Shown piece by piece: positions 1-9,015 of a stretch of DNA of 64,000 bases (position 1 is its first letter; the number at the start of each line of letters is the position of its first letter). The position numbers were made by a program, and so were the translations under genes. Location: the NCBI RefSeq assembly GCF_014267175.1, contig NZ_JACMTR010000002.1, positions 1,911,001-1,975,000 of the forward strand, given 5' to 3'. Under the pieces are notes generated by a model that worked only from the letters and a program-made list of their open reading frames with translations, searched no databases and was not told the origin of the DNA. Source of the stretch: Pseudonocardia sp. C8. Its GTDB lineage: Bacteria; Actinomycetota; Actinomycetes; Mycobacteriales; Pseudonocardiaceae.

Positions 1-104
1 TCTTGGTCCCAGACGCCCAGGTGGGGCGCCCGTCGTGCGGTCGGGGCAGGGATGTCCCGGTCGACACGGCCTACCGTCCGATTTCGTGTGCCGGAGGTGA
101 AGGC

Positions 105-512
105 ATGCCGCTCTCCGAGCACGAGCAGCGCCTGCTCGAACAGATCGAACGGGCCCTCTACCAGGAGGACCCGAAGTTCGCCTCATCGGTGAGTGGCAAG
201 CGGATGAGCAAGCCCGCTCGCCGGCGCCGGATCCAGGGGGCCGTGCTCTTCGTGCTGGGCCTCGTCATGCTCGTGGCCGGGATCCCGTTCCAGGTGCTGT
301 ACCTGGGCGACATCCCGCTGCTCAGCGTCATCGGGTTCCTCGCCATGCTCGGGGGAGCCCTGCTCGCGGTCACCTCGATCGGCGCCCGCGGCAAGGAGGC
401 CGAATCGGCCGAGGGCGGCGCCCCGCCCTCGAAGGACAAATCCGGTGGGGAAAGCGGCGGCTTCACCAACCGGATGGAGGAGCGCTTCCGGCGCCGCTTC
501 GAACAGGAGTGA
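105..512 (+). CDS. DUF3040 family small membrane protein
   Basis: 135 residues. The ATG at 105 is chosen because GGAGGTGA lies just upstream and the conserved family opening PLSEHEQRLLEQIERAL follows at once; the upstream in-frame residues look non-coding. After the short acidic/basic N-terminal helix come a basic stretch (about 33-42) and two predicted membrane helices (about 44-66 and 70-92), then a charged, disordered tail rich in Glu, Gly, Ser and Arg. This is the standard DUF3040 layout in actinobacteria; the function is unknown. A TACCGT hexamer at 72-77 is a possible -10 box. The gene ends at a strong hairpin and is not in an operon with the leftward genes that follow. Confidence 0.85.
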   Translation: MPLSEHEQRLLEQIERALYQEDPKFASSVSGKRMSKPARRRRIQGAVLFVLGLVMLVAGIPFQVLYLGDIPLLSVIGFLAMLGGALLAVTSIGARGKEAESAEGGAPPSKDKSGGESGGFTNRMEERFRRRFEQE

Positions 513-545
513 CGCGGCGGCCGGCGGGCTGCCCACCTGACGCCC

Positions 546-578
546 GGCGGGGCGGGACAACACATGTCCCGCCCCGCC
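546..578 (+). terminator. Rho-independent-like hairpin after the DUF3040 gene
   Basis: A perfect 14-bp stem (546-559 with 565-578) closes a five-base loop ACACA. It starts about 35 bases after the stop codon. There is no U-run, as is usual for actinobacterial terminators. Confidence 0.75.
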
Positions 579-643
579 GTCGTGTGCCGTGAGGCCGGCC
601 GGCACCTCGCGGGACCGGTGCACGCTCCCGCCCCCGGATCCGC

Positions 644-829
644 GCGAGGCGCACGGTTCGGCCCGGTCGGGGCGTCATCGTGCGGGGTCGTTGGCGCCCA
701 GCGCGGTGACGTGCGCGGTTTGGCCCTCGGCGGGGCGCGATCGTGCGGGTCGACGGGGCGCCGTTCGGTGAGGTGGACGGTTTCGCCCCGGGCGGGGCGG
801 GAGCGTGCGGGTCGCCGACGGGGCCGGGG
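644..829. repeat. Three tandem 62-bp hairpin-type repeats
   Basis: Related units begin at 644, 706 and 768, exactly 62 bases apart. Each has a CGGTTTGGCCC-like left half, a G-rich right half (CGGCGGGGCG) and a GCGTGCGGGTCG-like end, so each can fold on itself. The segment just before (about 619-637) looks like the same element in reverse orientation. The same period and core recur at 24269-24640, and similar hairpins at 40446-40808. No gene is supported between 513 and 916. Confidence 0.7.
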
Positions 830-874
830 CCCTGGCCCGACCCTGGCGGGCGGCGCGAGCCAGGAGGCGCGGTC

Positions 875-926
875 GCGCCCGTGAGTGGTTCGGAGGGCCA
901 GAGCCCTCCGAACCACTCACGGGCGC
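875..926. terminator. 24-bp stem hairpin spanning the stop codon of the transglutaminase gene
   Basis: Positions 875-898 pair perfectly with 903-926 around the four-base loop 899-902. The stop codon of the leftward transglutaminase gene (917-919) lies inside the right arm. The structure is symmetrical, so it could end transcription in both directions between the leftward operon and the repeats to its left. Confidence 0.75.
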
Positions 927-3208
927 TCTGCGCCGCTCGGCTCCGCCCCCGACCGATCCCGGCGCACCTGCTCGGGCACCACGGAGGGCGGCAGGACCTT
1001 CGCCCGCAGCGACGACCCACCGGCGGCGATCGCCGACCGGACCTCGTCGACGAGGCCGTCCAGCAGCCCCGGCCCGGGCAGCAGGTCGCCGTACCAGCTC
1101 GCCTCCACCCGCGCGGCCAGCTCGTGTACCGCCTCCGCCGGCCGCCCGGTGAGGCCGTGCGCCTCGACGATCCGCGCCGCCGCGGTGCGCACGGTGTCCC
1201 CGGGCGGCACCGGGACCCCGTGGTCCCGGGACGCGGCCAGCACCTCGTCCCACGCGGCCGTCGCCGCCCCCTCGCCGCCGGCCCGGGCCAGGCCGGCCCG
1301 GCGGACGTACTGGCGGCGGCGCCACCAGCGGGGGAACAGGGCGGCCAGCAGGAGGCCCACCAGCGCCAGCACACCGGCACCGGCGGCGAGCCACCACGAC
1401 GAGCCGAGCCCGGCCGTGTCCCCGGGCTGCTCACCCGGGGGCGGGGGCGGCGGGGTCTCGCCGCCACCCCCGGCGGGCGGCGGGGGCGCGGCGGTCGGCT
1501 CCGGGGCCGGCGGCTGCTCCCGGGCCGGGGAGCCGCCCTCCTCCTGCCGGGCCTGCTGGACGTATCCCGGGTCGAGGGTGCGGCCGTCGGCCAGCGGGGT
1601 CGGGTCGAAGCTCATCCAGCCGTAGTCGGGGAACCACGCCTCGACCCAGGCGTGCGCGTCCTCGGTCGTGACGACGCGGCCGGAGCCGTCGTCGTCGCCC
1701 GCGGTGAAGCCGACCGCCACCCGCGCGGGCACGCCGACCGCGCGGAGCATCACGGCCATCGCGGAGGCGTACTGCTCGCAGTACCCGGTCCGGCCGCGGG
1801 TCAGGAAGTCGGCGAGCGCGTCGCCGCTGCCGCCGGGGGCGGTCGCGAGGCTGTAGGTGAACGGCGAGCCGGGCCCGGTGAAGTGGTTCTGCAGCGCCAT
1901 CGCACGGTCGAACGGCGTCCGGGCCCCCGCGGTGACCTCGCGCGCGATCCGCGCCACCCGCGGATCGACGCCGGCGGTGTCGAGGTAGGCGCGGTCCACC
2001 GTGACCGGTCCGGACGCGGCGCGCAGCTGGTCCGCGGACGGCTCGGGCACGCGCATCGCCTGCGTCCAGCCGTCCTCCTCGCGGGGGCGCTCGCTGTAGG
2101 CGATGCCGCCCGACGGGTCGTAGGCCCAGCTCTCCGACGCCACCCCGATCGCGGTCGGGTCGCCGAACACCGGCAGCCAGTAGTCGCGGAAGCCCAGGTT
2201 CTCGACCTGCACGGTCTGCGGGGTCGCCGGCCCGGCCGTCGACGGCGGCAGCGGACCGGTCAGCGGCACGCCCGGTGCGGGCCGCCCGGCCTTCCAGCCC
2301 TCCTGCGGCACGTAGGACTGCAGTGTCAGCGCGCGCAGGTAGGTCGCCCGCTGCAGGCCCCGCACCCGGAACAGCTCCCGCGGCTCGCTGCGGGTCAGCT
2401 GGCCGCGCAGCGACGTGAACGGGTTCAGCCCGATGGAGCCGTCCGCACCGCCGCCGGCCCCACCGGTGGCGTCGAAGCGGCCCGCGGTGCCGACGGCCGT
2501 GGCCGCCGTCCCGACCAGCAACGCCCCCACCACGGCGACGGCGACGACCGCGCCCCCGGCCGGCCCCTGCCGCAGCCGTTCGGGCCGCAGGAGCAGCAGC
2601 ACGCCGAACCCGGCTGCCGCCGCGACCAGCGACCACCACGGCAGCAGGTCGGAGTGCAGCGCGGTCGGCACCGCGAACACCACGAGCAGCGGCACCCCGG
2701 CCGCGGCCGGCGCGGCGACGGTCACGGCCAGCCCGAACACCGCGACCGCGAGGGTCCCGAAGCCGAGGGTGACCAGCAGCAGGATCTCCGGCGACGCGGG
2801 GACCGGCGGCACCCCGGTGTCGATCTGCTGCCCGGCCCCGCGGAGCAGCGCGGCGAGCTCGCCCAGCGCCTCCGGGCCGGGCAGCACCCCGGCCACCCCG
2901 CCCCCGGTGAACCAGCCGGTGACCAGCACCAGCAGCGCGGCGAGCTGGCCGGGTGCGGCCAGCCACGGACGCACCCGGTCGAGCAGGCCGCCGGTCACGA
3001 CCACGACCGTCACCGCGACGGCCGCGTGCCACACCCAGGCGGCCCCCTGGACGACCGCGCCGGTCGCCGCCCCGGCCAGCAGCACCGCGATCCCGCACGC
3101 CAGCGGCGCGAGCACGACCGTCCAGCGGGGAGCGCCCGGCGGGCGGCCGGACGGGGGCGTGGCCGGCGTCGGCGGGACGGCGGCCGGCTGCCGGGTGGAC
3201 GCGGTCAC
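917..3208 (-). CDS. Membrane transglutaminase-like protein, TgpA/DUF3488 type
   Basis: 763 residues from a GTG at 3208 that overlaps the upstream stop as GTGA, implying translational coupling. The N-terminal third is strongly hydrophobic, with several membrane helices as in TgpA/DUF3488 proteins. The middle holds a transglutaminase core: Cys477 in GYCEQYASAM, His519 in EDAHAWVEAW and Asp near 535 in SFDPT form the expected Cys-His-Asp triad. A Pro/Gly-rich linker, one more membrane helix and a cytoplasmic DUF4129-like tail follow. Genes of this type are commonly found with moxR and DUF58 genes, as here. The substrate is unknown; cross-linking or proteolysis of envelope proteins is a family-based inference. 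Confidence 0.88.
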   Translation of the reverse strand: MTASTRQPAAVPPTPATPPSGRPPGAPRWTVVLAPLACGIAVLLAGAATGAVVQGAAWVWHAAVAVTVVVVTGGLLDRVRPWLAAPGQLAALLVLVTGWFTGGGVAGVLPGPEALGELAALLRGAGQQIDTGVPPVPASPEILLLVTLGFGTLAVAVFGLAVTVAAPAAAGVPLLVVFAVPTALHSDLLPWWSLVAAAAGFGVLLLLRPERLRQGPAGGAVVAVAVVGALLVGTAATAVGTAGRFDATGGAGGGADGSIGLNPFTSLRGQLTRSEPRELFRVRGLQRATYLRALTLQSYVPQEGWKAGRPAPGVPLTGPLPPSTAGPATPQTVQVENLGFRDYWLPVFGDPTAIGVASESWAYDPSGGIAYSERPREEDGWTQAMRVPEPSADQLRAASGPVTVDRAYLDTAGVDPRVARIAREVTAGARTPFDRAMALQNHFTGPGSPFTYSLATAPGGSGDALADFLTRGRTGYCEQYASAMAVMLRAVGVPARVAVGFTAGDDDGSGRVVTTEDAHAWVEAWFPDYGWMSFDPTPLADGRTLDPGYVQQARQEEGGSPAREQPPAPEPTAAPPPPAGGGGETPPPPPPGEQPGDTAGLGSSWWLAAGAGVLALVGLLLAALFPRWWRRRQYVRRAGLARAGGEGAATAAWDEVLAASRDHGVPVPPGDTVRTAAARIVEAHGLTGRPAEAVHELAARVEASWYGDLLPGPGLLDGLVDEVRSAIAAGGSSLRAKVLPPSVVPEQVRRDRSGAEPSGAERP

Positions 3209-4686
3209 CGGCCCGCCCCCGCCGACGTGGGCACGCCGCACGCCTCGGCCCAGGCGTGCTGCACGCTGGTCCCGGCGCTCACGACGGTCGCCTGCCAGCC
3301 GGCCCGGCGCAGCAGCGTCGCGGTGGCCGCGGCCGGGCGGCCCGGCGACGTGCCGGCGGCCCAGCCGTCGACGTCGAGCAGGATCGCGTGCCCGCCCCGC
3401 GGCCACGCCGCGATCAGCGCCGTCACGTCCTGCGGAGCGGCCGCCCCGAGGACGGCCAGCACGCCGTCGGACGACGCCGTGCCCGGCTCGGGCACCCCGG
3501 CCCCGCCGAGCCCGGCGGTGGCCGACGGCCGGAGCACGGCCAGCGCCTCCAGCCGTCGTGGCACCTGGTCCTCCTCGCTGCCGCCGCCGGCGTCCGGGCC
3601 GTCGTCGAGCGGCTCCCCGGACTCGTCGACCAGGGTGACGGCCTCGCCGCGGCGGATCAGGTGGACGGCGACGCTCGCGATGAACTCCACCGCCCACTCG
3701 AGGCTGGAGCCGGCGCCGTGCCCGCGGTGCGCGCCGGCCCGGCGGTCCAGCAGCAGCGTCACCCCGGTCGGGTCCGGGCGGTCGTCGAGCCGGACCATCA
3801 GCTCGTCGCGGCGCGCGCTGGACCGCCAGTGCACCCGGCGCAGCTCGTCACCCTGCCGGTAGGGCCGGATCAGGACGTCGGGGGTGCCGCCGCCGGGCCG
3901 GCTGCCGCCCTCCGCGCCGCGACCGGCGGCGGTGGAGGCGAGCGACGGGCGTCCGGTGAGCGGGGTGGTGCGCGGCAGCACCAGCCAGCGGTCGGCGGGC
4001 AGCAGGTCGTGCCGGAACTCGGCGAGGCCGAGCGCGTCGGTGCCGCGCCCGCGCAGCGGGCCGATCCGGTACGCGCCGCGCACCACGGGCCGCAGCGGGT
4101 AGCCGACCCGGGCGCCGCGGCGGCCGAGCCGGTGCACCGTGAACCGGGGCGGGTAGCGGTCCGACGGGCCCGCGGAGTCGGGCACGTGGTCGGCGATCCG
4201 CAGCGCACCCAGCAGCGAGCCGCCCGCGATCCGCAGCAGCACCGTGCCGGACGTGCCGGCCTCGATCCGGGCCGGCTCGAGGGCCCGCTCGACGTGCAGT
4301 GTCCGCCGCGACCGGAGCGCGACGACCAGCGCCAGCAGCGGCAGCAGCACGACGAACGCGCCGATCCGGACCAGGTCGCGCTCGTCGAGGGCGACCGCGC
4401 AGACGACCATCGCCAGCCCGCCGGCGAGCAGGCACCGGCCGCGGACGGTCAGCCCGGCGCGGCGTTCCTTCCGGGCGGCTGCGGTGGGAGCCAGCGGGGC
4501 GGCGCCGGACCCGGCCGGCGTGCGTCCGAGCGACGCCGGGGCGGTCCCGGAGCGTCCGGGACCCGCCGGGTCGGTCCCGGTCCCGGCAGGTGACGCGGGC
4601 CCGCCCGGCCCGTCCGCGGAACCGGGGACCGGCGGGCGGCGCGGCGGCCGGGCACCGGGGTCGCGGGAACCGGCGGGCGCCGTCAC
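3205..4686 (-). CDS. DUF58 domain protein of the MoxR cluster
   Basis: 493 residues from a GTG at 4686, one base after the moxR stop codon. A Pro/Gly-rich N-terminus is followed by two adjacent membrane helices. The DUF58 signature lies in the second half: DVLIRPYRQGDELRRVHW followed by the SSAR motif, then a von Willebrand A-like fold. DUF58 proteins are thought to act with MoxR AAA+ ATPases in assembling or maturing envelope complexes. The gene sits between moxR and the transglutaminase gene with coupled overlaps on both sides, so the three are probably made together. Confidence 0.87.
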   Translation of the reverse strand: MTAPAGSRDPGARPPRRPPVPGSADGPGGPASPAGTGTDPAGPGRSGTAPASLGRTPAGSGAAPLAPTAAARKERRAGLTVRGRCLLAGGLAMVVCAVALDERDLVRIGAFVVLLPLLALVVALRSRRTLHVERALEPARIEAGTSGTVLLRIAGGSLLGALRIADHVPDSAGPSDRYPPRFTVHRLGRRGARVGYPLRPVVRGAYRIGPLRGRGTDALGLAEFRHDLLPADRWLVLPRTTPLTGRPSLASTAAGRGAEGGSRPGGGTPDVLIRPYRQGDELRRVHWRSSARRDELMVRLDDRPDPTGVTLLLDRRAGAHRGHGAGSSLEWAVEFIASVAVHLIRRGEAVTLVDESGEPLDDGPDAGGGSEEDQVPRRLEALAVLRPSATAGLGGAGVPEPGTASSDGVLAVLGAAAPQDVTALIAAWPRGGHAILLDVDGWAAGTSPGRPAAATATLLRRAGWQATVVSAGTSVQHAWAEACGVPTSAGAGR

Positions 4687-4687
4687 G

Positions 4688-5752
4688 TCAACTCCGCGGC
4701 GGGGACGGCACCGCGACCCGGCCGACGGCGGTCCGCACCAGGTCGGCGGCCGACCGGCGGGCGGCCACGCCCTCCGGCCCGAGCAGCAGGCGGTGCGCGA
4801 GGACCGGGACGGCGACGGCCTGCACGTCGTCGGGGACGACGTAGCCGCGGCCGGCCGTGACCGCCCACGCCCGGGCGGCCCGTAGCAGGTGCAGCGTCGC
4901 GCGCGGCGACGCACCGAGCCGCACCTCGCTCAGCCGGCGGGTCGCGCCGACGATCTCGACGCAGTAGCGCCGCACCTCGGGGGCGGTGTGCAGGCCCCGG
5001 GTCGTGGCGGCCATCGCGCGCAGGGTGCGCAGGTCGGTGACCGGTCGCATCCGGTCGAGCGGCTCGGTGGCCCCGTGCTCGTCGAGCATCGCGAGCTCGG
5101 CGGCCGGGTCCGGGTAGCCGACGCTGATCCGGATCGTGAACCGGTCCCGCTGCGCCTCGGGCAGCGGGTAGGTGCCGTCCATCTCGACGGGGTTCTGGGT
5201 GGCGACGACCATGAACGGGTCGCCCAGGTGGTAGGTGCCGCCGTCGACGGTCACCTGGTGCTCGGCCATGCACTCCAGCAGCGCGGACTGGGTCTTCGGC
5301 GAGGCCCGGTTGATCTCGTCGGCGATCACCACGTTGGCGAACACCGGGCCGGGCCGGAACTCGAACTCCGCGGTCTGCCGGTTGTAGACCGATGTGCCGG
5401 TGATGTCGCCGGGCAGCAGGTCCGGGGTGAACTGGATCCGGCTGACGGCGCCGTCGACGGCCCGGGCGAGCGCCTTGGCGAGCGAGGTCTTGCCGACACC
5501 GGGAACGTCCTCGACCAGGAGGTGCCCCTCCGAGAGCATCGCGACGAGCGCGAGCCGCACCGCGTCCGGTTTCCCGACGATGATCCGCTGCACCGCGGCG
5601 GCGACCCGGCCGGCGACCTCGGCGACCGCGCCGGCGTCCATCGGCTCGGCCGCGTAGCCCGGGGTGGCCCCGCTCGACTCCGGGCGGCGCGGGGATCCGG
5701 CCGGCGACGGCGCCGGCGGCACGGACGGCGCAGAGGGTGCGCTCGACGACAA
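4688..5752 (-). CDS. MoxR-family AAA+ ATPase
   Basis: 354 residues from a TTG at 5752, chosen because GAGGAG lies six bases upstream and the length is then typical of MoxR. An ATG at 5641 is the alternative. The sequence shows Walker A (DVPGVGKTS, about residues 82-90), Walker B (VVIADEINRA), the sensor-1 region (VVATQNPVEMDGTYPLPEAQ, 20 residues) and the arginine region DRF. MoxR ATPases act as chaperones for protein complexes, usually with DUF58/vWA partners, which follow directly. A TTGACA at 5791-5796 on this strand is a perfect -35 hexamer, but I see no matching -10, so the promoter is unresolved. The gene diverges from mraZ. Confidence 0.9.
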   Translation of the reverse strand: MSSSAPSAPSVPPAPSPAGSPRRPESSGATPGYAAEPMDAGAVAEVAGRVAAAVQRIIVGKPDAVRLALVAMLSEGHLLVEDVPGVGKTSLAKALARAVDGAVSRIQFTPDLLPGDITGTSVYNRQTAEFEFRPGPVFANVVIADEINRASPKTQSALLECMAEHQVTVDGGTYHLGDPFMVVATQNPVEMDGTYPLPEAQRDRFTIRISVGYPDPAAELAMLDEHGATEPLDRMRPVTDLRTLRAMAATTRGLHTAPEVRRYCVEIVGATRRLSEVRLGASPRATLHLLRAARAWAVTAGRGYVVPDDVQAVAVPVLAHRLLLGPEGVAARRSAADLVRTAVGRVAVPSPPRS

Positions 5753-6315
5753 ACGGGCCTCCTCGGGTGGTGGCGCGGGCGTCCTCAGTCTGTCAAACGC
5801 CGCCCGGCCGCCCTCGGGTGCCGCCGTTTCGCCTGCCCCGTCCGGGTCATCCGCTCGGTGCTCAGCGGCAAGCGGCGCGCTGCTTCGCTCGCCCGTCGCG
5901 ACGCCCGGCTTTCCCGCCGACGTGCAGCCCACGGTCGTCGGGAGATCGACAATTCGCGCTCAGGTGCATCTCGGCGGGGGAGCGGGCCGGTCCCGGCGCC
6001 ACACACCGGCCGCCGGCGCACACCCCCGGCCGCCGGCGTCCCACACCCCGCCACTGCCACCCCCCACTTCCCGCCACCGGCGCTCCCCACGGCCACCCAC
6101 CGCGTCCTCCACCTCGCCCCACCCCGCTGCCCCTGCTCCCCGGAAATCCGCCCTGACCAGCGGTGATCGTCCACGCTCCACGAGTGGGCGATCGGCACGC
6201 GCCGATCCGTCCGACGTCCCGCGTCCGGGTGGCACGCCGACGCCCCCCACCGTGACCCACCGCCGTCTACCTGCGGAAACGTTCGGTGAACAGGCCACGT
6301 TGGACCCGTGTCGGG
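5753..6315. other. Intergenic region between moxR and the mraZ promoter
   Basis: About 560 bases separating divergent genes. The middle (about 6000-6130) is strikingly C-rich on this strand, with runs of CCCC and CACC. Open frames exist on both strands, but none has a Shine-Dalgarno site, a recognisable domain or plausible composition. I see no RNA gene. It probably carries the leftward moxR promoter at its left end. Confidence 0.5.
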
Positions 6316-6343
6316 TTGACGGTGGGTGGCTGTGGGGTAGTGT
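6316..6343 (+). promoter_or_regulatory. Main dcw promoter (Pmra), sigma-70/SigA type
   Basis: TTGACG (6316-6321) and TAGTGT (6338-6343) are separated by 16 bases, close to the actinobacterial SigA consensus. Transcription would start near 6350, about 40 bases before mraZ. The promoter overlaps the MraZ boxes. Confidence 0.7.
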
Positions 6344-6357
6344 GGTGATCGCTGGGG
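6323..6357 (+). promoter_or_regulatory. MraZ operator: four TGGGN direct repeats
   Basis: TGGGT (6323), TGGGG (6333), TGGTG (6343) and TGGGG (6353) occur every 10 bases with exact 5-base spacers, the geometry known for MraZ binding in E. coli and other bacteria. Three are perfect TGGG and one is TGGT. The sites run from the spacer across the -10 box into the start of the transcript, so bound MraZ should repress its own operon. Confidence 0.8.
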
Positions 6358-6388
6358 CGAACAGGGGCTCCAGGTGGAGGTGGGGCAG

Positions 6389-6820
6389 GTGTTCCTCGGC
6401 ACCTACACCCCGAAGCTGGACGACAAGGGGCGGCTCACGCTGCCTGCGAAATTCCGCGACGAGTTGCGAGGCGGCTGCATGATCACGAAAGGGCAGGACC
6501 ACTGCCTCTACGTGTTCACCCGTGACGCCTTCACCGAGATGGCGCGCAAGATCGCCGCGGCCCCGCTGACGAACGAGTCGGCGCGGGTGTTCCAGCGGAA
6601 CCTCTTCTCGGGCACCGACGAGCAGAACCCCGACGGGCAGGGCCGGATCGCGATCACGTCCGAGCTGCGCCGGTACGCGGGACTGACCAAGGACTGCGTG
6701 GTGATCGGCGCGTTCACGCGCGCCGAGATCTGGGACGCGCAGGCCTGGCAGGAGTACCAGGAGCGGCACGAGGACGAGTTCGCCAAGGCCCAGGAGGAGG
6801 TTCTGCCCGGGCTGTTCTGA
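6389..6820 (+). CDS. mraZ: MraZ, transcriptional regulator of the dcw cluster
   Basis: 143 residues from the GTG at 6389. GGAGG lies eight bases upstream, and this start gives the family's usual N-terminus ([18 protein letters not shown]). Two tandem SpoVT/AbrB-like swapped-hairpin domains are visible, with the conserved DxKGR motif near residue 13 (DDKGRL) and its second copy DGQGRIAI. MraZ forms a ring that binds spaced TGGG boxes and represses the division cluster; such boxes stand immediately upstream. It is the first gene of the cluster, separated from rsmH by about 350 bases. Confidence 0.95.
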   Translation: MFLGTYTPKLDDKGRLTLPAKFRDELRGGCMITKGQDHCLYVFTRDAFTEMARKIAAAPLTNESARVFQRNLFSGTDEQNPDGQGRIAITSELRRYAGLTKDCVVIGAFTRAEIWDAQAWQEYQERHEDEFAKAQEEVLPGLF

Positions 6821-7168
6821 CCCCCGCTGGCGGGTGGGGGGACGAGCGGCGCACGACACGGGCGGCGCCACCGTCGCCGTCCCGACCCGGGTGCCGTGAT
6901 CGCCCGGCCCTGGCACACCTTCCCCGGTGCCAGGTCCGGTCGGCACGGTCCCCGGGTGGGGGCGGCGCCGGGACCATCCCGACTGGGGAGTTCGGATGGC
7001 GTGGTGAAGCCCGGGCGTCTTCGGACGTGCAGCGGATCGGTTGTGGGAGCCGGTGACGCGGCACGGCCACGGACATGTCCTCCCCGGTTCCGGCCCTGCG
7101 GGGCCGGGACCGGGAGCGGGCGGCAGGGGCGGACCACGGGGAACGGACGGCGGCACCGGGGGGTGGAC
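6821..7168. other. Untranslated gap between mraZ and rsmH
   Basis: About 348 bases without a supported gene. Just after the mraZ stop a GC-rich inverted repeat (about 6823-6840, CCCCCGC with GCGGGTGGGGG) could cause partial termination. No clear promoter was seen before rsmH, so rsmH is probably transcribed from Pmra by read-through. Confidence 0.45.
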
Positions 7169-8176
7169 GTGGAGCACGACGAGCGGACCCCCGCCGAGCG
7201 TCACACCCCCGTCCTCCTCGACCGGGTCTCCGAGCTCCTCGCGCCCGCGCTGGCCGATCGGCCCGCGGTCTACGTGGACGCCACCCTCGGCATGGGCGGC
7301 CACGCCGCGGCGCTGCTCGCCGCGCATCCCCGGCTCACGGTCGTCGGGCTCGACCGCGACCCGCAGGCCCTGGAGCTGGCGGGGCGCCGGCTCACGGCGT
7401 ACGCCGACCGGCTGCACCGGGTGCACGCCGTCTACGACCGGATCGGTGAGGCGCTCGCCGGGACCGGGGTGGGTCCCGCCGACGGGATCCTGTTCGACCT
7501 CGGTGTCTCCTCGCTACAGCTCGACGAGACCGCCCGCGGCTTCTCCTACGCGCGCGACGCCGACCTCGACATGCGGATGGACCCGACCACCGGGCCGACC
7601 GCCGCCGACGTCCTCAACACCTACTCCGCGCCCGAGCTGCGCCGGATCCTGCGCGACTACGGCGAGGAGCGGTTCGCCGGGCAGATCGCCAACGCGATCG
7701 TCCGGACCCGGGAGAAGACCCCGTTCACCCGCAGCGCGGAGCTGGTCGAGCTGCTCTACGGGGTCGTCCCGGCCGCGTCCCGGCGGACCGGCGGGCACCC
7801 GGCCAAGCGGACCTTCCAGGCGCTGCGGATCGAGGTCAATGCCGAGCTGGACGTGCTGCGGGCCGCGCTGCCCGCCGCGCTCGACGCGCTGGCCCCGGGC
7901 GGCCGGATCGTCGTCCTGTCCTACCACTCGCTGGAGGACCGGATCACCAAGCGCGCGCTCGCCGAGCGCACCCGCTCCCGGACGCCGGTGGACCTCCCGG
8001 TCGAGCTCCCCGGGCACGGGCCGGAGTTCCGGTCGCTGACCCGGGGTGCGGAGACGGCGTCCGAGGAGGAGATCGCACGCAACCCGCGGGCCGCCCCGGT
8101 GCGGCTGCGGGCCGCCGAGCGGATCGCCGGCGGAACGAGCAGTACGAGCACGGCGGAGAGGCAGGAACGGCGATGA
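7169..8176 (+). CDS. rsmH: 16S rRNA (cytosine-1402-N4)-methyltransferase RsmH
   Basis: 335 residues from GTG 7169; a GTG six bases earlier is the alternative. The G-run at about 7158-7163 serves as ribosome site for 7169. Domain signs are the opening [15 protein letters not shown], the SAM-binding [15 protein letters not shown], the [12 protein letters not shown] motif and the C-terminal [13 protein letters not shown]. RsmH methylates N4 of C1402 in the decoding centre together with RsmI. It is the standard second gene of dcw clusters and overlaps the next gene by ATGA. Confidence 0.95.
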   Translation: MEHDERTPAERHTPVLLDRVSELLAPALADRPAVYVDATLGMGGHAAALLAAHPRLTVVGLDRDPQALELAGRRLTAYADRLHRVHAVYDRIGEALAGTGVGPADGILFDLGVSSLQLDETARGFSYARDADLDMRMDPTTGPTAADVLNTYSAPELRRILRDYGEERFAGQIANAIVRTREKTPFTRSAELVELLYGVVPAASRRTGGHPAKRTFQALRIEVNAELDVLRAALPAALDALAPGGRIVVLSYHSLEDRITKRALAERTRSRTPVDLPVELPGHGPEFRSLTRGAETASEEEIARNPRAAPVRLRAAERIAGGTSSTSTAERQERR

Positions 8177-9015
8177 GCACACCCGTCATCGAGCGCCCGG
8201 GGACACCGGGCGGTGGCCGGCCGCGTCCGCAGACCCGCCGGGTGGCGGCCCCGCCGCGGATCCCGGCACAGCGGGCCCCGCGCCGCGCCTCGGAGCCACG
8301 CCGCCGTCCGGTGGCCCGCGAGCACGCCGGCCGCGCGAAGTTCGTGCTGGTCGTGATGGTGCTGCTCGCCGTGGGCCTGGTCGCCACGCTGTGGTTGTCG
8401 ACGGCGGCGGCCGCCGACTCGTACGCCCTGCAGGAGGCCCGCCAGCGGACGGGGGCGCTCACCGAGCAGTCCGAGGCGCTCCGCAAGGAGGTCACGGTCC
8501 TGGAGAGCCCGGCCTCGCTGGCCCAGCGGGCCGCCGCGCAGGGCATGGTCCCGGTCGCCGACCCGGCCCGCCTGGTGGTCGCGCCGGACGGGCGGGTCGA
8601 CGTCGTCGGGGAGCCGAAGGCCGCCGAGGCCACCGCGGCGCCGATGGTGCTGGTCCCGGGCGGCCCGGTACCGCCGTCCGGTCCGGCCGGCACGTCGGAC
8701 CCGGCGGCCGACGGTGGGGACGCCGCGGCCGCCGAGGGTGCCGAGCCGGGCGCCCCGCCGGCCGGGCAGCAACCGGCCGGACAGCCCGGCCAGCCGGGCG
8801 GGCACGCCGGTCAGGCCGATCAGGGCGGTCGGTCCCCGCAGGCCGGCGACACCGGACCGGCGGACCCGCAGGCCGGGCCGGCGGACCCGCAGGCCGGACC
8901 GGCCGACCGCCGGGCCGCGGGTGACCAGCCGGGCGAGCAGACCGGGGCGCAGGGCGAGCCCACGCAGGAGGGCGTCGAGCGCGAGGTCCCGGCCGGCGTG
9001 GCGGGCGGGCGCTGA
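8173..9015 (+). CDS. ftsL: FtsL-like septum protein with extended Pro/Gly-rich tail
   Basis: 280 residues, ATGA overlap with rsmH and a one-base overlap with ftsI. The protein is a bitopic division protein by position and layout: a basic cytoplasmic N-terminus (1-55), one membrane helix (about 56-80), then a short coiled coil (about 84-122, with [18 protein letters not shown]). FtsL-type proteins join FtsQ and FtsB to activate FtsWI. The last 130 or so residues are unusual: a disordered Gly/Pro/Gln/Ala tail with tandem GPADPQA heptads near 230-250. Sequence similarity in FtsL is weak in general, so the name rests mainly on synteny and topology. Confidence 0.8.
   Translation: MSTPVIERPGTPGGGRPRPQTRRVAAPPRIPAQRAPRRASEPRRRPVAREHAGRAKFVLVVMVLLAVGLVATLWLSTAAAADSYALQEARQRTGALTEQSEALRKEVTVLESPASLAQRAAAQGMVPVADPARLVVAPDGRVDVVGEPKAAEATAAPMVLVPGGPVPPSGPAGTSDPAADGGDAAAAEGAEPGAPPAGQQPAGQPGQPGGHAGQADQGGRSPQAGDTGPADPQAGPADPQAGPADRRAAGDQPGEQTGAQGEPTQEGVEREVPAGVAGGR

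Noticed and set aside
5933..6315. Coding frames upstream of mraZ
   Set aside because: Skewed C-rich composition, no ribosome site, and incompatible with the well-supported promoter and MraZ boxes.
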